The position numbers were made by a program, and so were the translations under genes. A stretch of DNA of 64,000 nucleotides from Acanthochromis polyacanthus (taxonomy: Eukaryota; Chordata; Actinopteri; Pomacentridae), in assembly GCF_021347895.1 (NCBI RefSeq), contig NC_067119.1:3236534-3300533 (forward strand). Reading direction: 5' to 3'. Position 1 is the first letter of the stretch; each line of letters opens with the position of its first letter. Below the pieces are notes generated by a model. It was not told the DNA's origin. It made no database searches and saw only the letters and a program-made list of their open reading frames with translations. Below are positions 51,810-62,655 of the stretch, one piece after another.

Positions 51810-54426
51810 TAGTGTTGGTCTGAACGAGCCGAGGCACCGATTCACGTATCATGCACTGAAAGCAATACCTCAGCCGAGCTGTATCACTGAGCGTATCGCT
51901 TTAAGAGAAGTCACGTGACCGACACAGTAACTGTGTCGTATTGTATCATGTTGTATCACGTGTCCTCGAGGCGCCAGTTCTACTTGAGGAAGTCCAGCAC
52001 CCATCGACTCACTTGTTGCTTCGACGCTGTTCATTGCTATGGAACCTCCGAGAAAGAGAAAGTACTCTGCCGTGTGGGATCATTTTGACCTTATATCACC
52101 TGATAAGGTAATTTCTTTGTACTTCGTTCCAATTTAAATGGCTGACAAAATCTGTAGTGTATATTTTTATGATCCACAGGTTAAATGTCGTCTGTGTTCA
52201 ACGGAGTTGTCTTATGCAACCCGAAACACATCATCAATGCTACGGCATTATAAAGCTCGTCATGAAAGAGAAGACAATACACCAGGAATGGATACTGGTG
52301 GATTATTATTTTGTAATCTATCACTAATTATTATGGAGGCTAATTACATTCTAAATCAAACTGTTTTTTTTTTTTACTTCAAGCCTCTAGAAAACAGGCC
52401 CTCAATCGATGCATTATAAATATGATAATCAAAGATTGCCAACCTTTAAGCATCGTTGAGGACGAGGGATTCAGGGAGATGCTCCAGACTCTTGAGCCAT
52501 CATACGCAATACCAACCAGAAAGGTACTGTACTATATTTCCATAATATTATATTGACAATATTTCAATGGAATTCTGGATCTGTAATAGACTCTGGTAGA
52601 GAAATTATTGGTGGTTTGCTAATAAGAAAGGTACTATATGTCAGAAATTGCACTTATCATTAGGAGTTTCAATTATTATTGTTTGAAGATTTTCTTCTAC
52701 TTTACAGGCTCTAAAGGAAATGGTTTCTGAGAGATATGCAGCAGAAACCCAGAACATTAAGGAAAAATTACACTCCACCAATGCAATCAGCCTTACAGCA
52801 GATATGTGGACTTCAGTAAACATGGAGGCCTACTTGGCTGTGACTGGCCACTTCTTTGACACTGAAAATAAAATGTGCACCACTGTGCTGGGAGTTAAAT
52901 ATTTTCCCAAGAGCCACACAGCAGAGAATATTGCTGAGGTAGGTTTTTTGAAAATATTAATAATGGTATCTGTTGATGTCATGTACTTGTCATATACTTA
53001 TTTTTTATTTCTGTATTTTTTTAGGTCACACAAGATCTGATTGACAGCTGGGCCATCACAGGGAAGGTTGCACGCTTTGTAACTGATGCCGGGGCAAATA
53101 TGATCGCGTCTGCAAGACTATTAAAAATCGGGCATAGTCCTTGCATCGCACATACTTTAAATTTGATTGTTAAAAAATCTTGCGATCAAGTGTCAGACCT
53201 AACTGATATCCGACATAAAACCAAAAACATCGTCACCTATTTTCGTTCCAGCACTCTTGCCAAGGAAAAGCTGAGTCACGTGCAGCAACAAATGCAAAAA
53301 CCAATTCTGAAACTCATAAATGAAGTTCCTACACGCTGGAACAGCACATACCAAATGCTGTCAAGAATAGCAAGCCAAAAAGAGCCTGTTTGGGTGAGTC
53401 TGGCATCTTTAAAAACACCATTGCCTGCACTTACTGGAGAGGAGCATGACATCATTGCAGAAGTCCTGATTGTGCTTGCCCCTTTTAATGCTGCTACTGT
53501 GGAGCTTTCAGAGGAGAAGCGAGTGAGTGGGAGCAAAATAATCCCGATGATGAAAATGCTTCATCATACAATGCAAAAATGTGCTCCATCTCTGGAAACA
53601 TCAGTTGGAAAAAAACTGCGTCATGAACTCGACAAAAGAGTAACCGAAACCTTGAACAATTATGAATCTTCCAGTCATCTGTCTCTGGCAACCTTATTAG
53701 ATCCACGATTTAAAGCCCTTGGATTCTTAAATGGGACCAAAATAAATGATGCTGTGAAGAAACTAAAATCTGAATGTGCTGCAGAGATGAGAATTTCTGG
53801 GCCACCTTCGGCACCACAGGAAGATCAGCCTGGCCCCTCATCTCATTTGCCAGCATCTTCTATGTCAGGTGTGTATTTATTTATTCAAAATGTTTTCGGG
53901 GTGATATATTTACATTTGAAGCTAATCATGTCTTGTTTTACAGACAACCTGTGGCAACAGCTGGACATGGAGGTGGCCCGTACTCGAACAAGTACAAGTG
54001 TTGTGGCTGATGCCATGATAGAAGTACAAAGATACCTTTCATCAGCAAACATTCCCAGAACCGAAGATCCACTGGAATACTGGAAATCTCAAAAGAATAC
54101 CTACCCACACTTATTCAAACTGTCCCAAAAATATCTGTCTACTCCAGCCTCATCAGCTCCTTGTGAACGAATTTTCTCCAAAGCTGGAGAAATTGCATCC
54201 AAGAGAAGAAATCGTTTGAGCCCAAACATGCTTCAAAAACTTCTTTCTGAATAAAAATGTTTAATGTTATGGAAACTCATTACAAGTGTGCCTTTAGTTA
54301 TATGCTGCAGTACATTTTTTAACCACTAGATGGAACCCATACACATACCAATACAGCGTGATACAGCGTCGACACAGCAGGGGGAATGTGTGACACGCAC
54401 ACTGAGGTATCATCTGCACATCACTG
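51810..54426 (+). mobile_element. hAT element F, apparently intact, with 8-bp target duplication
   Basis: Flanked by CAAGAAAG at 51802-51809 and 54427-54434. The ends TAGTGTTGGTC and (minus strand) CAGTGATGTGC share the AGTG-TG core. The element is 2617 bp, carries one plus-strand transposase gene in six exons without a disabling change, and has about 230 bp of upstream and 170 bp of downstream non-coding sequence. Of the hAT copies in this window, it is the only one with both a target duplication and an open gene. Confidence 0.88.
52039..54254 (+). CDS. hAT transposase, six exons, 570 aa, apparently intact
   Basis: Exons 52039-52107, 52180-52297, 52384-52523, 52708-52938, 53025-53868 and 53944-54254 all have GT-AG borders and join to 1713 nt. 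Start MEPPRKRKYSAVWDHFDLIS, then a BED zinc finger (VKCRLCSTEL...LRHYKARHE), QPLSIVEDEGFREMLQTLEP, the first acidic motif SLTADMWTS, the second FVTDAGANM, the C-x2-H motif CIAHTLNLI, PTRWNSTYQML, LLDPRFKALGF, and the C-terminal dimerisation block DPLEYWKSQ, PASSAPCERIFSKAGEIAS with the third catalytic Glu. An AATAAA overlaps the stop codon. It cuts and pastes hAT elements in the nucleus, or could be a host-used ZBED-like protein. The donor of exon 2 (gtggat) is weak, the one doubtful point in the model. Confidence 0.85.
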
Positions 54427-54434
54427 CAAGAAAG

Positions 54435-54530
54435 CCACCTCTGAACAACAAACACAAGCCTCAACGGATGGAATGGGCCACAAAGACTGTTTGATGATGA
54501 GAATCTGTGGTCCATCATCAAACATCATCA
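54435..54530 (+). mobile_element. Tc1/mariner-like fragment (right of hAT F), inverted relative to left part
   Basis: The plus strand reads PPLNNKHKPQRMEWATKTV-stop and, after a deletion, ENLWSIIK, both typical of Tc1-like transposases. The left part at 51645-51795 is coded on the other strand, so the element was rearranged before or with the hAT F insertion. Confidence 0.45.
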
Positions 54531-54600
54531 AAGCATCTTGAGACAATTTCACTGTAATTGGCACTATATAAATAAAATAGAAATTAAATTGGTTATGTCT
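54531..54600 (+). repeat. LINE 3' tail, unit 5
   Basis: aaagcatcttgagacaat then ggcactatataaataaaat, as in units 2-4. Confidence 0.6.
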
Positions 54601-54739
54601 TTGATATCTGACTCAGAGATATTCTTGCCGATCTTCAATGTTACATTCATTACTAAACAACTTGTAAATGTTCATCTGCTTGAAAACATTCAAAACATTT
54701 CATGAAGCAGTCATGGAGCTGTAGACGTTTTATTACAAC

Positions 54740-54745
54740 TTTATT
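54740..54745 (-). terminator. Predicted poly(A) signal of ZNF gene 5
   Basis: Minus-strand AATAAA at the position conserved in genes 2-4. Confidence 0.5.
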
Positions 54746-55281
54746 TCACGTCCAGATCTCCTCTGCTGCAGTGACACACTCTGTTGTGTCCTGCTGTCAC
54801 AATGTCTCTGTATCTCGTTTCCTCCTTTTACTTGAAAGACAGCAGAGCTCAAGCTGAGTGGATTCCAGCAGTATGTTCACACCTGAACAGCCATGTTCTC
54901 TCAGCAGGATGTGAAAATGTTCCAAACAGCTTCAAAATATTTCCAATCACTGCTCTGCTGATGAAGGATGTCATGATAGCAGAAATGTAGCAGTCTGTAC
55001 CAATACCATATCCATCCAGACATTCAGTTTGGTTCTTCTTCCTGCTCTACCACCACCACAGTCCAGACTCCATCTGGTCTAATCATCAAGGATTGCTTAC
55101 ATACTTCCTCACAATTGTTGTTGAAGCACAGACTAAAGGTGCTTTAAATCTAAAACATCTACTATTAACCTCTAACAATGGATTCTCATGTGGGCTTTTA
55201 ATTGATGATTATGTCTGAAACTTTTGTTGCAGGTTTTACAAGAGTACGGCTTCTCATCTGTGTGACATTTCATGTGGACAG

Positions 55282-56561
55282 TCAAATTGTCCCGTCGACT
55301 AAAGCTTTTCCACAGGTTCCACAAGAATGTGGCTTCACACCTGTGTGACATTTCATGTGGGCAGTCAAATAGGACCGATGCCTAAAGATTTTTCCACAGG
55401 TTCCACAAGAATCTGGCTTTCCCATTTTGTGAACTGCCATGTGCTTATTATGTGCTGATGAATCAGAAGATCTTTTTCCACAAGTGTTACAAACATATGG
55501 CTTCTCACCTGTGTGACATTTCATGTGGGCAGTCAAATAGTCCCGTCGACTAAAGCTTTTTCTACAGGTTCCACAAGAATATGGCTTCTCACCTGTGTGA
55601 CATCTCATGTGGGCAGTCAAATTGTCCCGTCGACTAAAGCTTTTTCTACAGGTTCCACAAGAATATGGCTTCTCACCTGTGTGACTTCTCATGTGGGCAG
55701 GCAAATACTCCCGTCGACTAAAGCTTTTTCTACAGGTTCCACAAGAATATGGCTTCTCACCTGTGTGACATCTCATGTGGTCAGTCAAATGGCGCCGTTG
55801 ACTAAAGCTTTGTCCACAGGTTTCACAAGAATATGGCTTTTCACCTGTGTGACGTCTCATGTGGACATTCAAATGGGACCGATGACTAAAGCTTTTTCCA
55901 CAGGTTCCACAAGAATATGGCTTCTCACCTGTGTGGATTCTGTGATGTTGGATTAAATTTGATTGATACCTAAAAGCTTTTCCACAGACATCACATGGTA
56001 GAGATTTTCTTGCCTTGTCATTATCACACTGTCTCGCTGACGTTGGAGCATTGTCTACATCATTACTGTGACTGTTGTTACTCTGATCTCTTGGTTTCTG
56101 CTCGATACATCTAGTTGATCCTGAGTCTACATCCTTGCATCCTTCCTGATCTGGGCTCTCAGCTACACAAGAGATGTGAAACAGAAGCTGATCACTGTTT
56201 GGTTTTGGTTCATTGTGGTCACTTTCCTCATCAGCAGGAGTCACCTCAAAGGTATCAGTCTCCTGTTTCAATCCAATTAACTCTTCCTCCTGACTGGAGC
56301 AGAGTTCATCCTGTTCCACTTTAATTTGTGGTAACCCTGGGTTTAATTGGTCCACACTGGTGCACAATTCTTCCTCTTCCATTTTAATTTGAGAAAGTTC
56401 TGGGTTTGATTGGTCCTGACTGGTGCAGAGTTTCTCCTGCTGGTCTTTAATCCGTAGAGGCTCTGGGTCCTCATGGTCCACCATGGAGTTTCTCTCCTGG
56501 TCATGGGGCTGATGGTCAACAACAGTCTTCTCATTCTCACAGACATAAGACTGTGGGAGCT
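55282..56561 (-). CDS. ZNF gene 5, exon 2: eight full fingers, frameshift in finger 9
   Basis: Exon after tccctccag|AGCTCC, in the family frame ([21 protein letters not shown]). It has two CTSxDQxNPxxxQIKxE repeats, [11 protein letters not shown] and eight complete fingers. Contacts resemble gene 4 (R-E-Y-A, R-D-N-A, R-D-Y-A). Finger 9 loses one T in the run GGAAAAAGC (near 55306), turning CGTCGKSF into [17 protein letters not shown]. The DNA for the rest of finger 9 and a tenth finger continues downstream out of frame to about 55170. The protein is therefore shortened but still has an open array. Exon 1 is not in the window; by comparison with gene 4 it should lie about 0.7-1.5 kb beyond the right edge. 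Confidence 0.82.
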
Positions 56562-57043
56562 CTGGAGGGACAAAGACACAAAAGATCATGGTTACTACTG
56601 TGATGATAAGAGAACACACATCTGTCACTTTGTCCAGGACTGGCTGTCTCCAACAAAATCAGCTCAAGAGTCGAATGTTTCAAGGAAAAATAATATGATG
56701 GTTTATAATGGAAGTCTAGGAGCCATGACACAGCAGCAGGAATGATACAAGCATCTCCAAATGACTGAACATTTCTATGAACACATTGTTCCACAGTGGA
56801 TACAGGATCACAGAGATTCTAATGGTTAACACCACTGGGTACTTTTCTACACACCACACAGACAGGTTTGATGGGGATCCAGTAAAATCTGTCTGAATAA
56901 AGCTGCTGTCCTCTTCAGCCTTCAAACCTGTCAGGACATTTGGATTTTAATGTTATTCTTATTTTATGGCTGGTTACTGTATTGTTGATTTGACTCATCA
57001 GTGAAAACCCAACATGTTAATAGTGGAATGCAGCTGAACACAC
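56562..57043 (-). other. Gene 5 intron, part shared with all paralogues
   Basis: Close copy of 41528-42009. No gene. Confidence 0.6.
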
Positions 57044-57507
57044 AGGAAGAAGATGGAGTATCAGCTGCTGCAGAATAATGTCAGGGGGTTCTGGAGAAAC
57101 CTGAAAACCATCTCTGGCCACAAAGACCCTAAGACTGAACTGAAACAGGAGCAGGAGTGGATGAATGACCTGAAAAGCTTCTTTAACATGTTTGACCCGC
57201 CAGCCACCCCTCCCCCGGCCCAGTCCACCCTGCAGCAGCCACCACTGCCTCTGTCTGCACCCCCTGCTGACTGCACCACCCCCGCTGTATTCCCCTTCTC
57301 TTTACTGCTCCATCACAGCTCTCCAACCATCACACCTCCCCTCCCCCACAGGGCCCCACACTCACAACCATCTGTCCTGTCTGGTCCCGGTACTGAAGAT
57401 CTCGCACCCCAAGGACCTCAACCACTACAGGCCGGTGGCACTGACATCCCACCTGATGAACACCCTGGAGAGATTGGTCCTTTATCATTTGTGACAACTG
57501 GTGAGCT
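57044..57507 (+). mobile_element. LINE (L2/CR1 group) ORF2, unit 5, part 1
   Basis: Same 5' truncation point as in unit 4. Encodes VRGFWRNLKTISGHKDPK and, shifted, LNHYRPVALTSHLMNTLE. It is followed by an inserted CAGGGTTCTC element; parts 2 and 3 are at 59812-60196 and 62656-63203. Confidence 0.78.
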
Positions 57508-58032
57508 CAGGGTTCTTGCCAGCACATTTAACTTCCCGTTACGCTGTCTAACGGGCCATTACGCAGTCTTAACGGCCCGTTACGCTCAGTTTAAAAGATT
57601 ACGCTGTGATTAGGGCCGCTACGCCAGCGCGTTTCAAAGATTACGCTGTTGTTACGAGAGTGTGTGGCTCCGTCATGAGAGTGGGAGAGAGAGCAGCGTG
57701 TGTGTGTGGGAGGGAGGGGGAGAGCGAGTGAGACAGACGGGCAGTCGGTGCAGTCGGAGGAGGAGAGAAGGTGTGCAGTTGCTGGGTTGGTGGTACTGTG
57801 CGGTTCAGCCATTGTTGATAGACGATAAAGGCTGCAGTGGTCTTCGATACGGCTGGGCTCCTGTGTCTTTGCCTCTACGGCTGCTGAGGAAGTGAAGGGG
57901 GTTAACCCCGGGCTTCCTGACCACGGTCGGGGGCCGAACAGGAAGGGTTAAGACTGTGATTAGGGCCGCTGCGCTGTTATTTTGACAGATAACGCCATGT
58001 GTGTTTGTTTTTACCAACTGGGTGCCTATCTA

Positions 58033-59660
58033 CAGTGCCTTGTGAAAGTATTCGGCCCCCTTGAACTTTTCAACCTTTCGCCACATTTCAGGCTTCAAAC
58101 AAAGATATAAAATTTTAATTTTTTTGTCAAGAATCAACAACAAGTGGGACACAATCGTGAAGTGGAACGAAATTTATTGGATATTTTAAACTTTTTTAAC
58201 AAATAAAAACCTGAAAAGTGGGGCATGCAGTATTATTCGGCCCCCTTGCATTAATACTTTGTAGCGCCACCTTTTGCTGCAATTACAGCTGCAAGTCGCT
58301 TGGGGTATGTCTCTATCAGTTTTGCACATCGAGAGAATGAAATTCTTGCCCATTCTTCCTTTCAAAACAGCTCGAGCTCAGTGAGGTTGGATGGAGAGCG
58401 TTTGTCAACAGCAGTCTTCAGCTCTGCCCACAGATTCTCGATTGGATTCAGGTCTGGACTTTGACTTGGCCATTCTAACACCTGGATACGTTTATTTGTG
58501 AACCATTCCATTGTAGATTTGGCTTTATGTTTTGGATCATTGTCCTGTTGGAAGATAAATCTCCGTCCCAGTCTCAGGTCTTTTGCAGACTCCAACAGGT
58601 TTTCTTCCAGAATGCTCCTGTATTTGGCTCCATTCATCTTCCCATCAATTTTAACCATCTTCCCTGTCCCTGCTGAAGAAAAGCAGGCCCAAACCATGAG
58701 GCTGCCACCACCATGTTTGACAGTGGGGATGGTGTGTTCAGGGTGATGAGTTGTGTTGCGTTTACGCCAAACATATCGTTTTGCGTTGTGGCCAAAAAGT
58801 TCGATTTTGGTTTCATCTGACCAGAGCACCTTCTTCCACATGTTTGGTGTGTCTCCCAGGTGGCTTGTGCCAAACTTCAAATGAGACTTTTTATGGATAT
58901 CTTTGAGAAATGGCTTTCTTCTTGCCACTCTTCCATAAAGGCCAGATTTGTGCAGTGTACGACTGATTGTTGTCCTATGGACAGACTCTCCCACCTCAGC
59001 TGTAGATCTCTGCAGTTCATCCAGAGTGAACATGGGCCTCTTGGCTGCATCTCTGATCAGTCTTCTCCTTGTTCCAGGTGAACGTTTAGAGGGACGGCCG
59101 GGTCTTGGTAGATTTGCAGTGGTCTGATACTCCTTCCATTTCAATATGATTGCTTGCACAGTGCTCCTTGAGATGTTTAAAGCTTGGGAAATCTTTTTGT
59201 ATCCAAATCCAGCTTTAAACTTCTCCACAACAGTATCTCAGACCTGCCTGATGTGTTCCTTGGTCTTCATGATGCTCTCTGCACTTTAAACAGAACCCTG
59301 AGACTATCACAGAGCAGGTACATTTATATGGAGACTTGATTACACACAGGTGGATTCTATTTATCATCATCAGTCATTTAGGACAACATCGGATCATTCG
59401 GAGATCCTCACTGAACTTCTGGAGTGAGTTTGCTGCACTGAAAGTAAAGGGGCCAAATAATATTGCACGCCCCACTTTTCAGTTTTTTATTTGTTAAAAA
59501 AGTATAAAATATCCAATAAATTTTGTTCCACTTCACGATTGTGTCCCAATTGTTGTTGATTCTTGACAAAAAATTAAAATTTTATATCTTTATGTTTGAA
59601 GCCTGAAATGTGGCGAAAGGTTGAAAAGTTCAAGGGGCCGAATACTTTCACAAGGCACTG
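58033..59660 (-). mobile_element. Tc1-like transposon, full length, TA target duplication
   Basis: Ends CAGTGCCTTGTGAAAGTATT and AATACTTTCACAAGGCACTG, with inverted repeats of about 210 bp, flanked by TA (58031-58032 and 59661-59662). At 1628 bp it has the usual length for fish Tc1-like elements. It carries a transposase gene with two stops. It is inserted into CAGGGTTCTC copy 1. Confidence 0.95.
58240..59270 (-). pseudogene. Tc1-like transposase with two nonsense codons
   Basis: ATG near 59270 (MKTKEHIRQV), a TGA at codon 11 where relatives have Arg (CGA), then an open 288-codon stretch: helix-turn-helix domains (FGYKKISQALNISRSTVQAI; LPRPGRPSK), and the DD34E triad in LWSDETKIELFG, FQQDNDPKHKAKS and NPIENLWAELK. 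A second TGA follows ELELF where relatives have Cys (TGC), and the remaining KEEWARISFSRCAKL, YPKRLAAVIAAKGGATKY is in frame. Catalytic residues are intact. Two point changes disable it, so the copy is young. Confidence 0.92.
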
Positions 59661-59811
59661 TATGTTCATTTATGTCTCCCCACCTCAGCCGTACTTTCCT
59701 GTTGATTGACCCGTTCCCGTCTGTTGCGCATGCACGTTCTCGTCTATTGTGCACGTGCGCGTGCAGGAGGACCTGCCGTTACGCTGAAAAAAAATCCTGG
59801 TGAGAACCCTG

Positions 59812-60196
59812 GAGCTCATCAATGCACCCGCTGCAGTTCGTCTCCCAGCCTGGTATCGGGGTTGATGATGCAGGAGAAGACGAAGAACACTGTGAAAATC
59901 ATGTTTTATGATTTCTCCAGTGCCTTCAACACCATCAAGCCTGCACTTCTGGGGGACAAACTGGAGCAGACAGGAGTGGACTCTCACCTCACAATGCTGC
60001 TGGATTACCTCACCAACCGGCCACAGTTTGTGAGGGCAGGGGACTGTGTGTCCGATACTGTGGTCTGCAGTACAGGGACCACACAGGAGACTGTCCATGC
60101 CCTCTTTCTTTTCACCTTCTACACTGCACACTTCTCCTATCACACCACAAACTGTCATCTTCAGAAGTTCTCTGACGACTCCACCATTGTTGTCGG
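59812..60196 (+). mobile_element. LINE (L2/CR1 group) ORF2, unit 5, part 2 (RT core)
   Basis: Encodes NTVKIMFYDFSSAFNTIKPA, LLGDKLEQTGVDSHLTMLL, LTNRPQFVRAGDCVSD, CHLQKFSDDSTIVV. The palm motifs (FYDFSSAFN, KFSDDS) are present. The usual APQGT reads TTQETV, a change at a conserved RT motif. It is cut by LINE-C at 60197. Confidence 0.78.
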
Positions 60197-62619
60197 CGTG
60201 TTGGGGATACCGACACGCCGACAAGCTGGTCCGCCGTAGATCACCACTTTATTAAGCTTTTATCCTCATTTCTGTTTGGAGAGCTGCGGTGTGCTTCAAG
60301 ATACCAGTCACTTTTAACCCTGAGTTCTTTTAAAGTTGATGGTTTTAATGATCGGTTATTCCTACTTGGTGTTTTAAGTCACTGTCTACAGGCAGCTCTG
60401 GTGCTAGCTTACTAGCATTGCTAGTAAGGGAACCAAACCTAAATCCCAGGCTAACTCCACTCCTAGCCACCAAGAGCCGTGGATTGCCGCAGGGAAGGGC
60501 AACCACGGTGGGAAGCTTCTCTCCCGGTCATATCCATGGATTTTAGAACCCATGAACCTCTTATTCCGAGTAGGGAAACACTAGAGAAATTTGTCCTGGT
60601 TGATGCTGGGATGTTGACAAGGGTAATCTCTCAACTCAAACTCACATCCTGCATTTTAGATCCCATTCCTACACCCTTTTTTAAATCAGTCCATGGCTTT
60701 TTGGTTAAGGATTTGCTCGACATAATAAACAACTCTCTCCAGACCGGTGTTTTCCCATCCTCTCTCAAAACTGCAATAGTCAAACCCCTTCTGAAAAGAA
60801 ACAATCTAGATCCATCAATTCTCATTAATTACAGACCAGTATCCAATCTGACATTTTTAAGTAAGATTTTAGAAAAGCTTGTTTTTAATCAGTTAAATGA
60901 TTTTTTAAATTGTAATGACATTGTCAAAAAACTTTACTTTGGTTTTCAGGCCAAACACAGTACAGAGTCGGCATTAACAAAAGTTGTGAATGACCTAAGG
61001 CCCAACATGGATGTGAAGAAACTTTCTGTTTTGGTTTTACTGGACCTAAGTACAGCATTCGACACGGTTGACCACAAAACCCTCCTGAACAGACTTCACA
61101 TCATGGTTCGTCTCTCTGGCACTGTTTTTAGCTGGTTCAAATCTTACCTTACTGGTAGAGAGTTTTTTATAAGCATGGGCGGATACTCCGCAAGGAGCTA
61201 TGGATTGAAGTGTGGTGTCCCTCAAGGTTCAATTTTAGGTCCCACTCTTTTTAATCTTTATATGTTGCCACTGGGCGACGTCATCAGGGGACACGACATT
61301 AATTTCCATAGTTACGCTGATGACACTCAGCTTTATGTAGCCGTGTCTCCTGATGACACCAGACCAGTAGACACACTTTTAAATTGTATTTCGGATATTA
61401 AGTTATGGATGGCAGGTAACTTCTTACAGCTCAACCAGGACAAAACAGAAGTACTTCTTATCGGTCCTGAGGCACACAGGGAAAAGCTTAACTTACGACT
61501 CAAAGCCCTGGATTTTAACACATCCGATCGAGGTGTTATCTTAGATTTTAAATTAAATTTTAATGCTCACATGAAAAGCATAGTTAGGAGTGGTTTTTAT
61601 CATCTCAAGAACATTTCCAGGGTACGGCCATTTTTATCTCAATCCAACACTGAAGCACGAAAACATGCTTTTATTACCTGCAGAATAGAATACTGTAACG
61701 CTCTTCTTTCTGGTCTCTCTAAAAAAAAGTATTATCCCACTACAGCATCTTCAGAACTCAGCTGCACGGGTTTTGACGAGGACCAGAAAGAGAGCACACA
61801 TTACACCAATTTTCAAGTCTCTGCACTGGTTACCTGTCTGCTTCAGAATCGATTTTAAGAATCTTTTAATGGTTTTTAAAGCTTTTAATGGTCTTCGTCC
61901 AAATTATTTATCTGATCTGCTTTTGAAATATGTGCCTTTTAGAACCCTCAGGTCTTCAGGCAGCGCTCTTCTAACTGTTCCTCATGTTTTAACTAAAACA
62001 TATGGTAAGGCCTCTTTCTGCCATTACGGTGCACGTTTGTGGAACAGTCTGCCTGAGGACCTGAGGAAAACAGAGAATGTGGACATTTTTAAAAGCAAAC
62101 TCAAGACCTATCTTTTTAGCTTGGCTTTTGATTAAACTATATTTATTTATTTGTTTATTATTTTAACCTTTTAGTCTGGTTTTAGCTACTTGTGTTATTT
62201 TATTATTTATCGTGTTTTTATTTTTTATTTTTTACGTTGGCTTCAGTCCGGTCTGAAGTCTTTTATCCCTTGTAGTTATTTATCTTAATTTTTTATTGCA
62301 CTTATTTCTTTTATTTATATATCCTATTTATTTTTATTTATATATCCTTTTACCGATTTATCTTAATTTTTTATTGCTTTTATTTATATATCCTATTTTT
62401 TCCATTTTAATCTAAACCTCATTCTCTGTTGTTTCCCCACTGTGTGAGATAGCGTTTCCTTAAGTGTTCAAGTGTTCTTAATTCCCGAGTTTGTGTGAGT
62501 GTGTGTTTATGTGGTGTATGTGTGTGCGTATGTTTGTTTTATATCTCTTGTATTAAATGCTTTTAATTGTTGTATTGTTTTATGTAAAGCACCGTGAGCT
62601 GCTCCCTGGCATGAAAAGG

Positions 62620-62654
<35 letters not shown>

Positions 62655-62655
62655 T
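60197..62655 (+). mobile_element. LINE-C (L2/CR1 group), 5'-truncated, complete 3' end
   Basis: Inserted into the other LINE between SDDSTIVVG and LITDEDEEYREL codons. The 3' end is complete: aaagggctttataaataaag followed by a (GATT)n tail (62633-62654). It has a 3' UTR of about 500 bp rich in ttttattta. The 5' junction contains an 8-bp palindrome (60194-60220). Confidence 0.85.
60479..62135 (+). pseudogene. LINE-C reverse transcriptase, YADD intact, frameshifted
   Basis: Open for 459 codons: INYRPVSNLTFLSKILEKLV, QAKHSTESALTKV, VLVLLDLSTAFDTVDHKT, KCGVPQGSILGPTLFNLYM, INFHSYADDTQLYVAV, LQLNQDKTEVLLIGPEA. The catalytic YADD is unchanged. A short in-frame loss precedes GVILDFKLNF, and a frameshift near 61730-61780 separates the thumb and tail (RKRAHITPIFKSLHWLPVCF, ALLTVPHVLTKTYG, ARLWNSLPEDLR; 61773-62135). 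The endonuclease domain is missing by 5' truncation. Confidence 0.83.

Larger units (their letters stand above)
57508..59811. mobile_element. CAGGGTTCTC-TIR element, copy 1, with 5-bp target duplication
   Basis: The left end CAGGGTTCTTGCCAG and the right end CTGGTGAGAACCCTG are inverted repeats, flanked by GAGCT at 57503-57507 and 59812-59816. Without the nested Tc1 element it is about 674 bp and non-coding. A 5-bp duplication argues against standard hAT (8 bp), PIF/Harbinger (3 bp) and Tc1 (TA). The superfamily is open. Confidence 0.82.
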
